Assembly (NCBI GenBank): GCA_964605665.1
Contig: CAZSDP010000037.1
Span: forward strand, 1-32,821
Direction: 5' to 3'
From: CAZSDP01 sp964605665
GTDB lineage: Bacteria; Planctomycetota; UBA8108; UBA1146
DNA: 32,821 bases
Shown: one piece after another, positions 17,388-24,826 of the stretch
Numbering within the stretch: position 1 is the first letter of the stretch
Layout: each line of letters begins with the position of its first letter
Program-made: the position numbers and the translations under genes
The notes under the pieces: model-generated
What the model was told of the DNA's origin: nothing
Database searches by the model: none
What the model saw: only the letters and a program-made list of their open reading frames with translations

Positions 17388-17717
17388 GTGGCCGGACAGG
17401 TCCTCGACATCACCGACGACAATTTCCAAACAGAAATCATCGAGAGTGGAGCTCCTGCTCTACTCGACTTCTACGCCACCTGGTGCGGCCCGTGCAAAAC
17501 GATCGCGCCGATCGTCGAAGAGCTCGCAGGGGAGTACGCAGGACAAGGGGTGAAAGTGTGTAAAGTCGACATCGACGTCGCCCCCAACCTTGCCGCCCAA
17601 TTCGGAATTCAAGGGGTTCCGACTTTGATGTTCTTCAAAGGCGGGGAGAAGGTCGATCAAATGGTCGGCGCCCAAAATCGCCCCACGATCGAAGGGAAGA
17701 TCAAAGAACTTCTCTGA
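17388..17717 (+). CDS. trxA: Thioredoxin
   Basis: A 109-residue thioredoxin, the same length as the E. coli protein. The active site WCGPC is at residues 32-36 within LDFYATWCGPCKTIAPIVEEL. The cis-Pro region GVPTLMFFKGGE and the KVDIDVAPNLAAQFGI block are intact. No signal peptide is present, so it is cytoplasmic. The GTG at 17388 is preferred: AAGGAG ends seven bases before it, whereas the in-frame ATG at 17382 lies only one base after that site. A hairpin sits just ahead of the ribosome binding site, and 15-bp tandem arrays flank the gene on both sides. With TrxB encoded about 9 kb away it forms the cytoplasmic thioredoxin system. It may also feed electrons to cytochrome c maturation through membrane carriers not seen here. 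Confidence 0.97.
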   Translation: MAGQVLDITDDNFQTEIIESGAPALLDFYATWCGPCKTIAPIVEELAGEYAGQGVKVCKVDIDVAPNLAAQFGIQGVPTLMFFKGGEKVDQMVGAQNRPTIEGKIKELL

Positions 17718-17816
17718 GTCTGGAAATCCCCTTCGAACGAGTCTGCTGAGCTGCTGTTCAGTAGAAGAACGGATCGATTGAAGGGCGGACTGAAGAGTCG
17801 ACAACAAAACGAACAG

Positions 17817-17860
17817 AAGAGCGGCCTGGAGAGTATCGACTCTCCAGGCCGCTCTTTCAT
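17817..17860. terminator. Convergent terminator between trxA and the ccm operon
   Basis: An 18-bp perfect inverted repeat, AAGAGCGGCCTGGAGAGT (17817-17834) and its complement (17839-17856), encloses the loop ATCG. It is followed on the plus strand by TCAT and on the minus strand by a CTGTTCGTTTTG stretch. It lies between convergent genes and can end both transcripts, although neither T tract is strong. Confidence 0.8.
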
Positions 17861-17865
17861 CCGAT

Positions 17866-17910
17866 CGAAATGCTGTGTATCGGAAAGCTGTGTATCTGAA
17901 TGCTGCGTTC
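17866..17910 (-). repeat. 15-bp tandem repeat, three imperfect copies downstream of trxA
   Basis: Units CGAAATGCTGTGTAT (17866-17880), CGGAAAGCTGTGTAT (17881-17895) and CTGAATGCTGCGTTC (17896-17910). Read on the minus strand they become ACACAGCATTTCG-type units, similar to the ACACCATTTCTG-type units on the plus strand at 17211-17270. The array sits between the convergent terminator and the end of the ccm operon. Confidence 0.85.
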
Positions 17911-17939
17911 AGGACTGATGCGCACGACGTCAATCGGAA

Positions 17940-18278
17940 TCAATTCGACGATTCGGTCATCCCACGTCGTTCCAATTCATCGAGTCTCCGCGACAGGAAC
18001 TCGATCTCCTCTCGCATCCCGGCGTTCTTTTTGGCGGAAAGGAGCAGGAACACGACCACCGCTCCAAACACGAGCCCATAGGCGAAGGTGACCTTACCGC
18101 GAAAGTCCGCCGTCGCCTCCTCCTCGGGAGCCGCGGAAGTGGGCGTCGCCGCAGAACCGGGATTGGGGGATTCGTCCTGCGCCATCAGCGATGCAGGGGA
18201 GTGCAAGAGGCTCCCGGACACCCCGAGAGTCACCACACAAAAGAGCAACGCTCCGCGAAACCACTGGGTGATCGCCAT
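17940..18278 (-). CDS. CcmD-like small membrane protein of the ccm operon
   Basis: A 112-residue protein ending the cytochrome c maturation operon. The ATG at 18278 overlaps the CcmC stop (TGATG), and GAGGAAGGGG lies upstream. Residues about 8-34 form a signal-like hydrophobic segment ending SLMAQDE. A Pro/Ala/Glu-rich linker leads to a transmembrane helix at about 66-81 (FAYGLVFGAVVVFLLLS), followed by basic residues and a heptad-like REEIEFLSRRLDELERR. Position after CcmC, one helix and a charged helical tail match CcmD-type proteins, which help release holo-CcmE from the CcmABC complex. It is much longer than the approximately 60-residue proteobacterial CcmD because of the added N-terminal signal-like part. 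Assignment relies on context as much as on sequence. Confidence 0.7.
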   Translation of the reverse strand: MAITQWFRGALLFCVVTLGVSGSLLHSPASLMAQDESPNPGSAATPTSAAPEEEATADFRGKVTFAYGLVFGAVVVFLLLSAKKNAGMREEIEFLSRRLDELERRGMTESSN

Positions 18279-18988
18279 CAATTGACCCCTTCCTCGATCT
18301 GACGGACGCGTGAAAGTACCGATTCGAGCCGCTCCCGTGTCTCCTCCTGAGCCAGTCGCCAACGGAAGAGGAGCAGGTAGAAGACCAAGAACGCGAGAAC
18401 GCCAAACCACCGAGTCAGTGTAATCTCGTCCGCCGAGGAAAAGTCCTCAAATTGCTCCGGATGGGACGTCGTCTTGCCAAACCACTCCACGGCGTATTTG
18501 GTCATCGGAATGTTGATCCAGGCGAGAATTCCAAATACCGCGGCGAAGTGGCGACGCTTGCTCGGGTTCTCGATCTGCGCTTGCAGTAGCACATACCCCG
18601 CATAGGTGAGCCACATCACGGCAGCGGTCATCAACCGAGCGTCTCCCCAATCCCACCATGTGTTCCAGGCTGCCGACGCCCAGGTCGAACCGGTCGCCAA
18701 AGTCGCGGTACAGGCAACCAACCCGACTTGGGCGGAACAGTTGGCAAAGCGATCCCATTTCGGTCGCAAGTTGCAGAGGTACCCGATGCTTCCAATCAGG
18801 ACCATGGTGAAGAAGATGGAGCAGCCGAAGGCGGAGGGAAAGTGGTAGTAGAAGATCAGGTAGCTCTGCTCGATCTTTCGGATCGAGAAGGGAACATAAT
18901 TGGCGATCAACCAATTTAGAGCTGCGATCATCACTCCTGCGATGATTGCATGAATCAAGAATGATCTAGAGATCGAGCTCTTTTCCAT
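18278..18988 (-). CDS. ccmC: Cytochrome c maturation heme handling protein CcmC
   Basis: A 236-residue polytopic inner-membrane protein with the tryptophan-rich WWD motif at 111-119 (WWDWGDARL), which holds periplasmic heme and presents it to CcmE. The two conserved heme-ligand histidines fit His49 (FYYHFPSAFG) and His176 (TTSHPEQF), near E. coli His60 and His184. Six hydrophobic segments are visible, as expected. The ATG at 18988 is used; GTG 18994 is also possible. The upstream ccmB gene ends at 18997, so the genes are close to touching, and the stop overlaps the ccmD-like start. Confidence 0.93.
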   Translation of the reverse strand: MEKSSISRSFLIHAIIAGVMIAALNWLIANYVPFSIRKIEQSYLIFYYHFPSAFGCSIFFTMVLIGSIGYLCNLRPKWDRFANCSAQVGLVACTATLATGSTWASAAWNTWWDWGDARLMTAAVMWLTYAGYVLLQAQIENPSKRRHFAAVFGILAWINIPMTKYAVEWFGKTTSHPEQFEDFSSADEITLTRWFGVLAFLVFYLLLFRWRLAQEETRERLESVLSRVRQIEEGVN

Positions 18989-18996
18989 CCCCACCC

Positions 18997-19680
18997 CTAA
19001 CCTTCGAAGTCAGCGACCACTTGTTCGAACAGAATCTGACCCGCCGCGACATAGACCAAGTCAAATGCGAGGATGATCGCCATCTCCCGCCCTCCGATCT
19101 CCCAGTCACGTAGCGCTTGCGTCGTCAATGAAACCACTCCCTTGAAGAAAGGAATCAACAGTGGCAGCAGTAGCAGGCGTAGTAGAACCTCACCCCCCTG
19201 GATGCTGCGGGTCATCGTCGCCAAAGTCACTCCGAGAGCGACGAATCCGAGGGTGCCGACCCAGGCTGCGAGCAGAATGATCCCGGCAGCGGTTAAATCG
19301 ACATCGACATTGTAAAGAACGATGAAGGCGATCAGTACCACAAACTCCATCACCGCCACAAAAATCCAAGTCGAAACGAGCCGCGAGTAGTAAATCGTCG
19401 TTCGACTCACCGGGGAAAGGAGCAACCCCTCGAGAACTCGCTCTTCCCCGGGGCGTCCGAAACTGCGTTCCACGCCGATCGTTCCCGCGAGGATCAGGAC
19501 TGTCCAGAGGATACCCGGCTGCGCTTTCACCGCGGTTTCAGTGCTCGGGTCGATCGCGAAGCTCAGCACAAAGAGGGTCACCAGCGCAAAGAGAACCATG
19601 CTGACGATCGTCTCACCGCGCTGAAACTCACGGGCGCACTCCCAACGCACCAACGCGCCGAAGTTCTTCAGGCCATTCAT
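18997..19680 (-). CDS. ccmB: Heme exporter membrane subunit CcmB
   Basis: A 227-residue inner-membrane protein with about six hydrophobic helices (for example VSMVLFALVTLFVLSFAI and AAGIILLAAWVGTLGFVALGV). The FGRPGEERVLEGLLLSP segment is the characteristic CcmB block, corresponding to the F-x-x-D-x-x-x-G-x-L-E-x-L region. It forms the CcmABC transporter-like complex that drives release of heme-loaded CcmE. Its ATG overlaps the ccmA stop (ATGA), indicating translational coupling. A longer frame to 19770 overlaps ccmA and is not used. Confidence 0.93.
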   Translation of the reverse strand: MNGLKNFGALVRWECAREFQRGETIVSMVLFALVTLFVLSFAIDPSTETAVKAQPGILWTVLILAGTIGVERSFGRPGEERVLEGLLLSPVSRTTIYYSRLVSTWIFVAVMEFVVLIAFIVLYNVDVDLTAAGIILLAAWVGTLGFVALGVTLATMTRSIQGGEVLLRLLLLPLLIPFFKGVVSLTTQALRDWEIGGREMAIILAFDLVYVAAGQILFEQVVADFEG

Positions 19681-20408
19681 GCGTCCCCCTCGAAGTCCCG
19701 GCGACTCCAGTCCCCGCGAGAGAGGGTTTTTTCGAGACGACCGCGCTGGAACCAAGTGACCACATCGCAAAGACGTTCCGCCCGCGAAGATTCATGGGTG
19801 ACCAGGAGCACCGTTCGACCCGCTGCCACGAACTCTTCGATGATCGTCTCCACCAACCGACACCCGGCCCGGTCGAGGCCGGTGAACGGTTCATCGAGAA
19901 TCAACACTTCCGGATCGTGGAGGAGAGCACATGCGAGACTCGCCCGTTGGGCCATCCCTCGGGAAAAGGTGGTGATCGGATCGCGGCGCCTCCACGTCAA
20001 TCCCACCCGTTCGATGAGAGATTCGATGCGTTGCGACGAGATGGTGCCACCATGGAGATCATTGACGTATTGGAGAACTTTAGAGAGAGGGAGATGACGG
20101 GGAACCAACGGTTGATCGAGAAGCACTCCCAACCGTGAGCGCACCTGTTCACCCCGCTGCGGCATCGGATGTCCGCACACCTCCAAGGTTCCGGTCGTCG
20201 GCCGAAAGAGCCCACACACCAACTTGAGAAAGGTCGTCTTCCCCGACCCGTTGGGACCGAGGATGCCGTAACAGGCACCGGAGGGAATTGAGAGAGTCAA
20301 ATCGACCAGAGCTTCTCTGGTCCCGTACTGCTTCCCGAGACCTCGGCAGTCGATCACCCCGCTTGGGGAATGCTGCGAATCGCTCAGGGTAGCAGCCTCT
20401 TGGCTCAC
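19677..20408 (-). CDS. ccmA: Heme ABC exporter ATPase CcmA
   Basis: A 243-residue ABC ATPase. Walker A is GPNGSGKTT, the signature region is FSRGMAQRASLACAL, Walker B is VLILDEPFTGLD and the switch histidine is in VTHESS. The signature motif has SRGM rather than LSGGQ, a change often seen in CcmA. ATP hydrolysis by CcmA powers release of the CcmC-heme-CcmE complex. The start is GTG at 20408, overlapping the stop of the preceding 475-residue gene as GTGA, so translation of the two is probably coupled. About 18 extra residues precede the usual N-terminus. Confidence 0.95.
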   Translation of the reverse strand: MSQEAATLSDSQHSPSGVIDCRGLGKQYGTREALVDLTLSIPSGACYGILGPNGSGKTTFLKLVCGLFRPTTGTLEVCGHPMPQRGEQVRSRLGVLLDQPLVPRHLPLSKVLQYVNDLHGGTISSQRIESLIERVGLTWRRRDPITTFSRGMAQRASLACALLHDPEVLILDEPFTGLDRAGCRLVETIIEEFVAAGRTVLLVTHESSRAERLCDVVTWFQRGRLEKTLSRGDWSRRDFEGDA

Positions 20409-21832
20409 TTCTGGGCACTCTCAAAATGCTCATGAATGATCTGAGCCAGGGCCCGGATATCGGTGGCGACTTGATCTCCACTCGGGTCAGTTCGCTCGGT
20501 TATTTCTTTCAAGCGGAAGAGCACTTCTTCGGAAACTGCAGGCTGTGCCATTCGGTTCACTTGCACAAAAGGTGGAGCATTCATGCTACCACCGGTAGCA
20601 TCTCCCTGCAGTTTCGAAAGCTCTGCTGTGTAGTCCGCATCACTCAATTCACCTTGCGCATGCAGTCTCTGCAGTTTCTGTAACCGACCGCCAGAATCAC
20701 TTCGACTTCGCACGATCCAGAATCCGGCGATGATGGGGACGAGGAAACAGGCGATGATCAAGATCGTCGCCCAGATCGTACCGGCCCGAATTCCAGGTGG
20801 ACCGAAGCGAGCAGCAGCAACCCATTTGGTGTGGGCTGGAATCTGCTCAACGGTGTAGATCATCATCGACCGTTCTACATCTGGCATCTCTTGCAATTGC
20901 CCATTGGGCAATTGAGGCGAGCCAAACTCCGCAGCGACTTGCGCATCGTGGGTAAACTCGCCTTGCTCCAATGCCAGCACCACTCGGAGGGTATCGAGCA
21001 GGGTGGTGAATCCGAAGTCGTGGATCTCTCCCTTTTCTAACTCGTACTGGTAGACCCCGATCACCTGGACATCTTGAAGTGGAAACATCGCTCCTTCGAT
21101 CGGGACACCGTAGCCCCAATGACCGAGATCACGAGGTTCCAAATCGAGAGCGGCTTCTCCATCGATCTTCAGCTCTTTGATTTCAGCGCCTGGGGGAACG
21201 ATGAACGCTCCCCCCACCCCCGGAGCATCGGAAGGGCCATTGAATGCTCGGAATCCCTGGTTGCGGTAGGTGAAGATCTCGCGGACTTGAACCTGGAGCG
21301 AATTCGCCTCAGGATCTTGATCAGGCGCGACAGTGACCACCTTCATCACCGCCTGCAGCATCTTCGAATGATCATTTGTCACCCGAAAGAAATTCATCGG
21401 CCCATCCAAAATCGGAAGCTCGATCTCAGCCGCAACCAGCTCCGTTCCATCCGCGGCAGTTGCGGTCAACGTCGCAGGAGATCCGGGAAAGCGCTCGCCG
21501 AGATCGAATTCCGCCCAACCGAGAGGGTCGGTGCTCACTTCAGTGATGACCGGTTCGGCTTCCAAGTTGTAGCTGGTCAACTGAACAGATCCCTCGGTCA
21601 CCGCATAATTCACGATGTCGGGCATGCTCGACCCACCATGCCCTTGAGGATTCGCCTCTACCAGTGCGCTGGTGTCGATCACCTGAATGCGAAAAGAGAC
21701 TTCGACCGGCTCCAGCGGTTCCGGTTCCTCCGCCGGCCGACTCTCCTGGGCGGCCAGTGGACTCGCCCAAATGAAGATCAACCCCAACCAGAGGAGCTGC
21801 GTTTTACGCAACTTTTCGACATACCCCATCAT
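20405..21832 (-). CDS. Unrecognised membrane-anchored protein inside the ccm operon
   Basis: A 475-residue protein I do not recognise. It has a signal peptide (LLWLGLIFIWASPLAAQE, about residues 13-30) and a long exported region of beta-rich character. Its N-terminal part resembles a carboxypeptidase-regulatory-like sandwich: VTEGSVQLTSYN leads to TDPLGWAEFDLGERFPG and then ATLTATAADG. One transmembrane helix lies at about 360-382 (TIWATILIIACFLVPIIAGF). The cytoplasmic tail begins with an SHOCT-like short helical segment (KLQRLHAQGELSDADYTAEL) and ends with a helix. The start overlaps the ccmI-like stop (ATGA) and the stop overlaps the ccmA start (GTGA), so it is locked into the operon at both ends. 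A role in cytochrome c maturation, for example as an apocytochrome or heme chaperone, or a link between periplasmic events and CcmA, is inference from context. Confidence 0.85.
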   Translation of the reverse strand: MMGYVEKLRKTQLLWLGLIFIWASPLAAQESRPAEEPEPLEPVEVSFRIQVIDTSALVEANPQGHGGSSMPDIVNYAVTEGSVQLTSYNLEAEPVITEVSTDPLGWAEFDLGERFPGSPATLTATAADGTELVAAEIELPILDGPMNFFRVTNDHSKMLQAVMKVVTVAPDQDPEANSLQVQVREIFTYRNQGFRAFNGPSDAPGVGGAFIVPPGAEIKELKIDGEAALDLEPRDLGHWGYGVPIEGAMFPLQDVQVIGVYQYELEKGEIHDFGFTTLLDTLRVVLALEQGEFTHDAQVAAEFGSPQLPNGQLQEMPDVERSMMIYTVEQIPAHTKWVAAARFGPPGIRAGTIWATILIIACFLVPIIAGFWIVRSRSDSGGRLQKLQRLHAQGELSDADYTAELSKLQGDATGGSMNAPPFVQVNRMAQPAVSEEVLFRLKEITERTDPSGDQVATDIRALAQIIHEHFESAQK

Positions 21833-22125
21833 GACGTCTCCTGTGTCCGCGCGATCCCCAGCGAATCCATTCGACGATAGATCGCAGCGGTTTCCACCAA
21901 ATACTCTCGGCGAAGATCTTCATACTCTTCCTCGCCGATCGACCCAGCTTCACGTTCCTGCTCGAGATCCTTGAGAGCACGAAGCAATCTCTCCCGCTCT
22001 TTCAAAAGTTGTTCCTCGACCGTGGCGTGATCCACCGTCGCCCAAGAGCGACGCCCCCCGAACAAGGGAGAGAAGATCCACACCGCGAACAGGACTAGCG
22101 TCAAGGCCAGCAAGGGGATCCACAC
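21829..22125 (-). CDS. CcmI-like short membrane protein
   Basis: A 98-residue protein with one N-terminal transmembrane helix (IPLLALTLVLFAVWIF) and a cytoplasmic coiled coil, LLKERERLLRALKDLEQEREAGSIGEEEYEDLRREYL. This matches the N-terminal module of CcmI/CycH, which joins the membrane helix to an E-x-G-x-I-s-x-e-E-Y segment. The periplasmic TPR domain of full CcmI, which binds apocytochrome C-termini, is missing. The start is GTG at 22125, with AAAGGAG seven bases upstream; that site overlaps the ccmH-like stop. The stop overlaps the next gene as ATGA. The lack of the TPR part may be compensated by the 475-residue protein that follows. Confidence 0.8.
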   Translation of the reverse strand: MWIPLLALTLVLFAVWIFSPLFGGRRSWATVDHATVEEQLLKERERLLRALKDLEQEREAGSIGEEEYEDLRREYLVETAAIYRRMDSLGIARTQETS

Positions 22126-22137
22126 CGTGCGACTCCT

Positions 22138-22719
22138 TTATTCGAGTGCATCGAGATCGCTCTCGATGCGAGCGATCTCCTCAGGAGAGACTTCTTGGTT
22201 TTGGCGGCGTTCCCGAGCCTCCATGCCCGCACGCTGCCAATTGCGAACGAGAGATCCGGCAAACCACGCTCCGATGAAGAGCGCAAGGAAGGGCAGGACC
22301 TTTACCGCGATCCCGGTCGGATTGGCCCGTGCTTTACTTCCATACCGGCGTACTTGCTGCTCGATGATCTCGTCGTCGGTTTGGTTCGACTGAATTCCCT
22401 CGAGAAGTTCACGCTTCTGGGGATCGGCACATGCGTCGGGACAATTGGCCAAGGTGCGTGACCAGTTCTCTTCTTTACACGCACACATCACGAGCCCCTG
22501 CAGACGTTTCATTCGCAGACGGACCTCGGTCACTGCGAGAGCTTCGTAAGGGAGAGGTTCCGAGCGTTCTCCATGACCGACAACCGACGCTTCAGAGGTC
22601 GCTCCCCCCGACACGGGTTGGTCGATCGCGCTCTCCACTTGAGCTGGGAGAGGCAGGACGAGCCCCCCCAAAAGAAGTGCGAACGCAAGGCAGAGCGGAG
22701 TCCCCTGTTCAATCTGCAA
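22138..22719 (-). CDS. ccmH: CcmH-like cytochrome c maturation thioreductase with altered Cys pattern
   Basis: A 193-residue protein when read from a TTG at 22719. GTG 22764 is another possible start, and neither has a strong Shine-Dalgarno sequence. A signal peptide (LCLAFALLLGGLVLPLPAQ) is followed by a CcmH domain: MCACKEENWSRTLANCPDAC, then TDDEIIEQQVRRYGSKA. CcmH normally has LRCxxCQ and uses its Cys pair to reduce apocytochrome CxxCH. Here the pair is CAC, followed by two further Cys (CPDAC). The EI-V-RYG block and a C-terminal transmembrane helix (VLPFLALFIGAWFAGSLV) confirm the family. The gene overlaps the end of ccmF. A C-terminal cytosolic helix resembles the linker found in fused CcmH/CcmI proteins. 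Confidence 0.85.
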   Translation of the reverse strand: MQIEQGTPLCLAFALLLGGLVLPLPAQVESAIDQPVSGGATSEASVVGHGERSEPLPYEALAVTEVRLRMKRLQGLVMCACKEENWSRTLANCPDACADPQKRELLEGIQSNQTDDEIIEQQVRRYGSKARANPTGIAVKVLPFLALFIGAWFAGSLVRNWQRAGMEARERRQNQEVSPEEIARIESDLDALE

Positions 22720-24808
22720 GGCCGACCCGCTTTCGTCCGAGCGGCAGTGCCGCGTAGACCCCACCGAGGATCATCAGAATCCAACCGAGCCAGACACCGA
22801 TGATCATCGGATTGCGGTAGATCGTTACGCTGAACTTCCCTCCTTGAGCGGACTGGAAATACACGTAGAGATCTTCCGTCAAGCCACGGTGAATCTCGAC
22901 CACGCTCGAGGGTTGCTCTTTCTTGATGTAGAAGCGCTTCTCCGGAATCATTTGGAATGCACTTCCCACCTCGGGATCGACATCGAAGTAAAGCTTCTGA
23001 ACGTGATAGACATCTCCGTCCATATTCTCTTCGACTTTCGAAAGAGTGAGGTCGTAACGCCCCACTTTGATCTGATCACCCTCGCCAAGAACTGTATTGT
23101 GCTCGACTCGATACATCGACGAGCAGACGATCCCGATCGCGATCACTCCTATCCCCGCATGAACAACGTATCCACCGTAACGACGGTTGTTGACGAGGAA
23201 GAGCGTGCTCAACGCCTCGAGCCAACCATTGCCCGTGCGGAGAGCTCGACTCTGAGCGGTGCGCAAAACTTCGTAGAGAACGGTGAAAATGATGAGGACG
23301 GACGCGTAGATCACGGCAAAAGTGGGATAGAGCCGCTGGCTCCAGGTGAGATGGCCGGTCTCTCCCGCACGAATCATCTCCGCTCCATATTGAACCACCA
23401 CCGCCACCGGGAGCGCTGTGATCATCGGAATCAAGATGTTGCGGCTCAGAGCTTTCGGACTCGTTCTGATCCACCCGAGTGCCGGGCCGATCGCCGTAAT
23501 GCCCAAAAGAAGTATGAAGAAGGGGAGGGTCACCATGTTGTAAACAGGAGGACCGACGGTGACCGCCTTGCCGAGGAACTCATGAGAGATCTTCGGCCAA
23601 AGGGTCAAGATCATGATCGATGCGGCGATCGCCAACAGAACCAAATTGTTGATCACGAACATCGCTTCTCGTGACCAAACGCTCTCGATGACGTGGGCGG
23701 AACGCATCGTCGGCTGACGAATCGAAATCAGGAACAAACACAGCGCGATGGTGAAGAGGAGAAATCCGAGGAACCAGTGGCCCACTTCTCCCCCGGCGAA
23801 CGCGTGAACCGAGCTCACAATGCCGCTACGGGTCAAATACGTGCCAAAGATGCTCAAGGCAAAGGTCGCCGTGGCCAAGAACGCATTCCACGCACGCATC
23901 ATCCCGCGCCGCTCTTGCACCAACATCGAATGGAGTAGCGCGGTCGACGTAAACCACGGAAGGAAACTCGCGTTTTCGACCGGGTCCCACGCCCAGTAAC
24001 CTCCCCATCCCAACACCACGTAGGCCCAAAGCCCCCCGAGGATTATCCCCGTGGTGTTGAACAGCCAACCGACCATCGTCCAGCGCCGAATCTTGGTGAT
24101 CCAGTAGTTCCCCTGCTCCCCGGTGATCAGCGCAGCGATCGCGAAAGCAAACGGAACGGTGTAGACGACCCACCCGAAGTAGAGGGTCGGGGGATGGATC
24201 ATCATCCAATAGTTCACCAGAAGTGGATTGAGCCCAGTCCCGTCGGTAATCCCGGCCGGGAATTGAAGAGCAAACGCTTCAGCTTTGGTCATCCCAGCGG
24301 GGAGACTGGCAAACATCGGCGAATTGATCAGATACTCGAAGGGGTTGGTGACGAAGGCGACCACCACCAAAAAGAAGAGCTGGACTCCGCCGAAGGTCAG
24401 ATAGACCCAAGGTTCCATCCGCCGACCGGTGCGGTCTTTCTCGTCTTTTCTGAACCCGGCAGCGACAAGGATCCCCACAAATCCGATCAGTGCCGCCCAG
24501 AACAGAATCGAGCCGTCGAGACCTCCCCACAAACCAGCGATCTTGTAGTGAAGAGGAAGTCCCTTTTCGGAGTAGTTGTAGATGTAGCTGCGCTCATAGC
24601 GGCCGTCGACAAATCCGGCGATCAATCCTCCCGCCGCCCCGATCGTCAAAAGACCGGCGGTGGTCATCGAACGGCGCGCCACCAGAACCCATCGTCGGTC
24701 CTTGAGTACGTTGCCGATGAGGACTGCGAGAATCGTCAGAAGCCCAAACGCAGCCCCGGCGATGACCAGTCCACGAGAGAAATCGAGGTAACCGAAGCCA
24801 TTGGGCAT
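22709..24808 (-). CDS. ccmF: Heme lyase CcmF
   Basis: A 699-residue polytopic membrane protein that attaches heme to apocytochrome c with CcmH. The WWD domain is at about 268-279 (WGGYWAWDPVEN). The conserved WGGLDGS (94-100) and NPLLVNYWMMIHPPTLYFG (194-212) blocks are present, with His205 in the position of a conserved CcmF histidine. LTRSGIVSSVHAFAGG and about fifteen hydrophobic helices follow. Length is slightly above the 650 of E. coli CcmF. The ATG at 24808 has GAGG nine bases upstream, and the ccmE stop is only 18 bases before it. Its last codons overlap the start of the ccmH-like gene. Confidence 0.96.
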   Translation of the reverse strand: MPNGFGYLDFSRGLVIAGAAFGLLTILAVLIGNVLKDRRWVLVARRSMTTAGLLTIGAAGGLIAGFVDGRYERSYIYNYSEKGLPLHYKIAGLWGGLDGSILFWAALIGFVGILVAAGFRKDEKDRTGRRMEPWVYLTFGGVQLFFLVVVAFVTNPFEYLINSPMFASLPAGMTKAEAFALQFPAGITDGTGLNPLLVNYWMMIHPPTLYFGWVVYTVPFAFAIAALITGEQGNYWITKIRRWTMVGWLFNTTGIILGGLWAYVVLGWGGYWAWDPVENASFLPWFTSTALLHSMLVQERRGMMRAWNAFLATATFALSIFGTYLTRSGIVSSVHAFAGGEVGHWFLGFLLFTIALCLFLISIRQPTMRSAHVIESVWSREAMFVINNLVLLAIAASIMILTLWPKISHEFLGKAVTVGPPVYNMVTLPFFILLLGITAIGPALGWIRTSPKALSRNILIPMITALPVAVVVQYGAEMIRAGETGHLTWSQRLYPTFAVIYASVLIIFTVLYEVLRTAQSRALRTGNGWLEALSTLFLVNNRRYGGYVVHAGIGVIAIGIVCSSMYRVEHNTVLGEGDQIKVGRYDLTLSKVEENMDGDVYHVQKLYFDVDPEVGSAFQMIPEKRFYIKKEQPSSVVEIHRGLTEDLYVYFQSAQGGKFSVTIYRNPMIIGVWLGWILMILGGVYAALPLGRKRVGLAD

Positions 24809-24826
24809 GGATGAAACCCTCGGTGC

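Noticed and set aside
17460..17933. 157-codon minus-strand frame containing AAFRYTAFRYTAF
   Set aside because: It overlaps trxA and the convergent terminator; the repeat peptide only reflects the 15-bp tandem array.
22844..23674. 276-codon plus-strand frame inside ccmF
   Set aside because: It is antisense to a well-supported membrane protein and rich in His/Arg/Asp, as expected from complementing hydrophobic codons.
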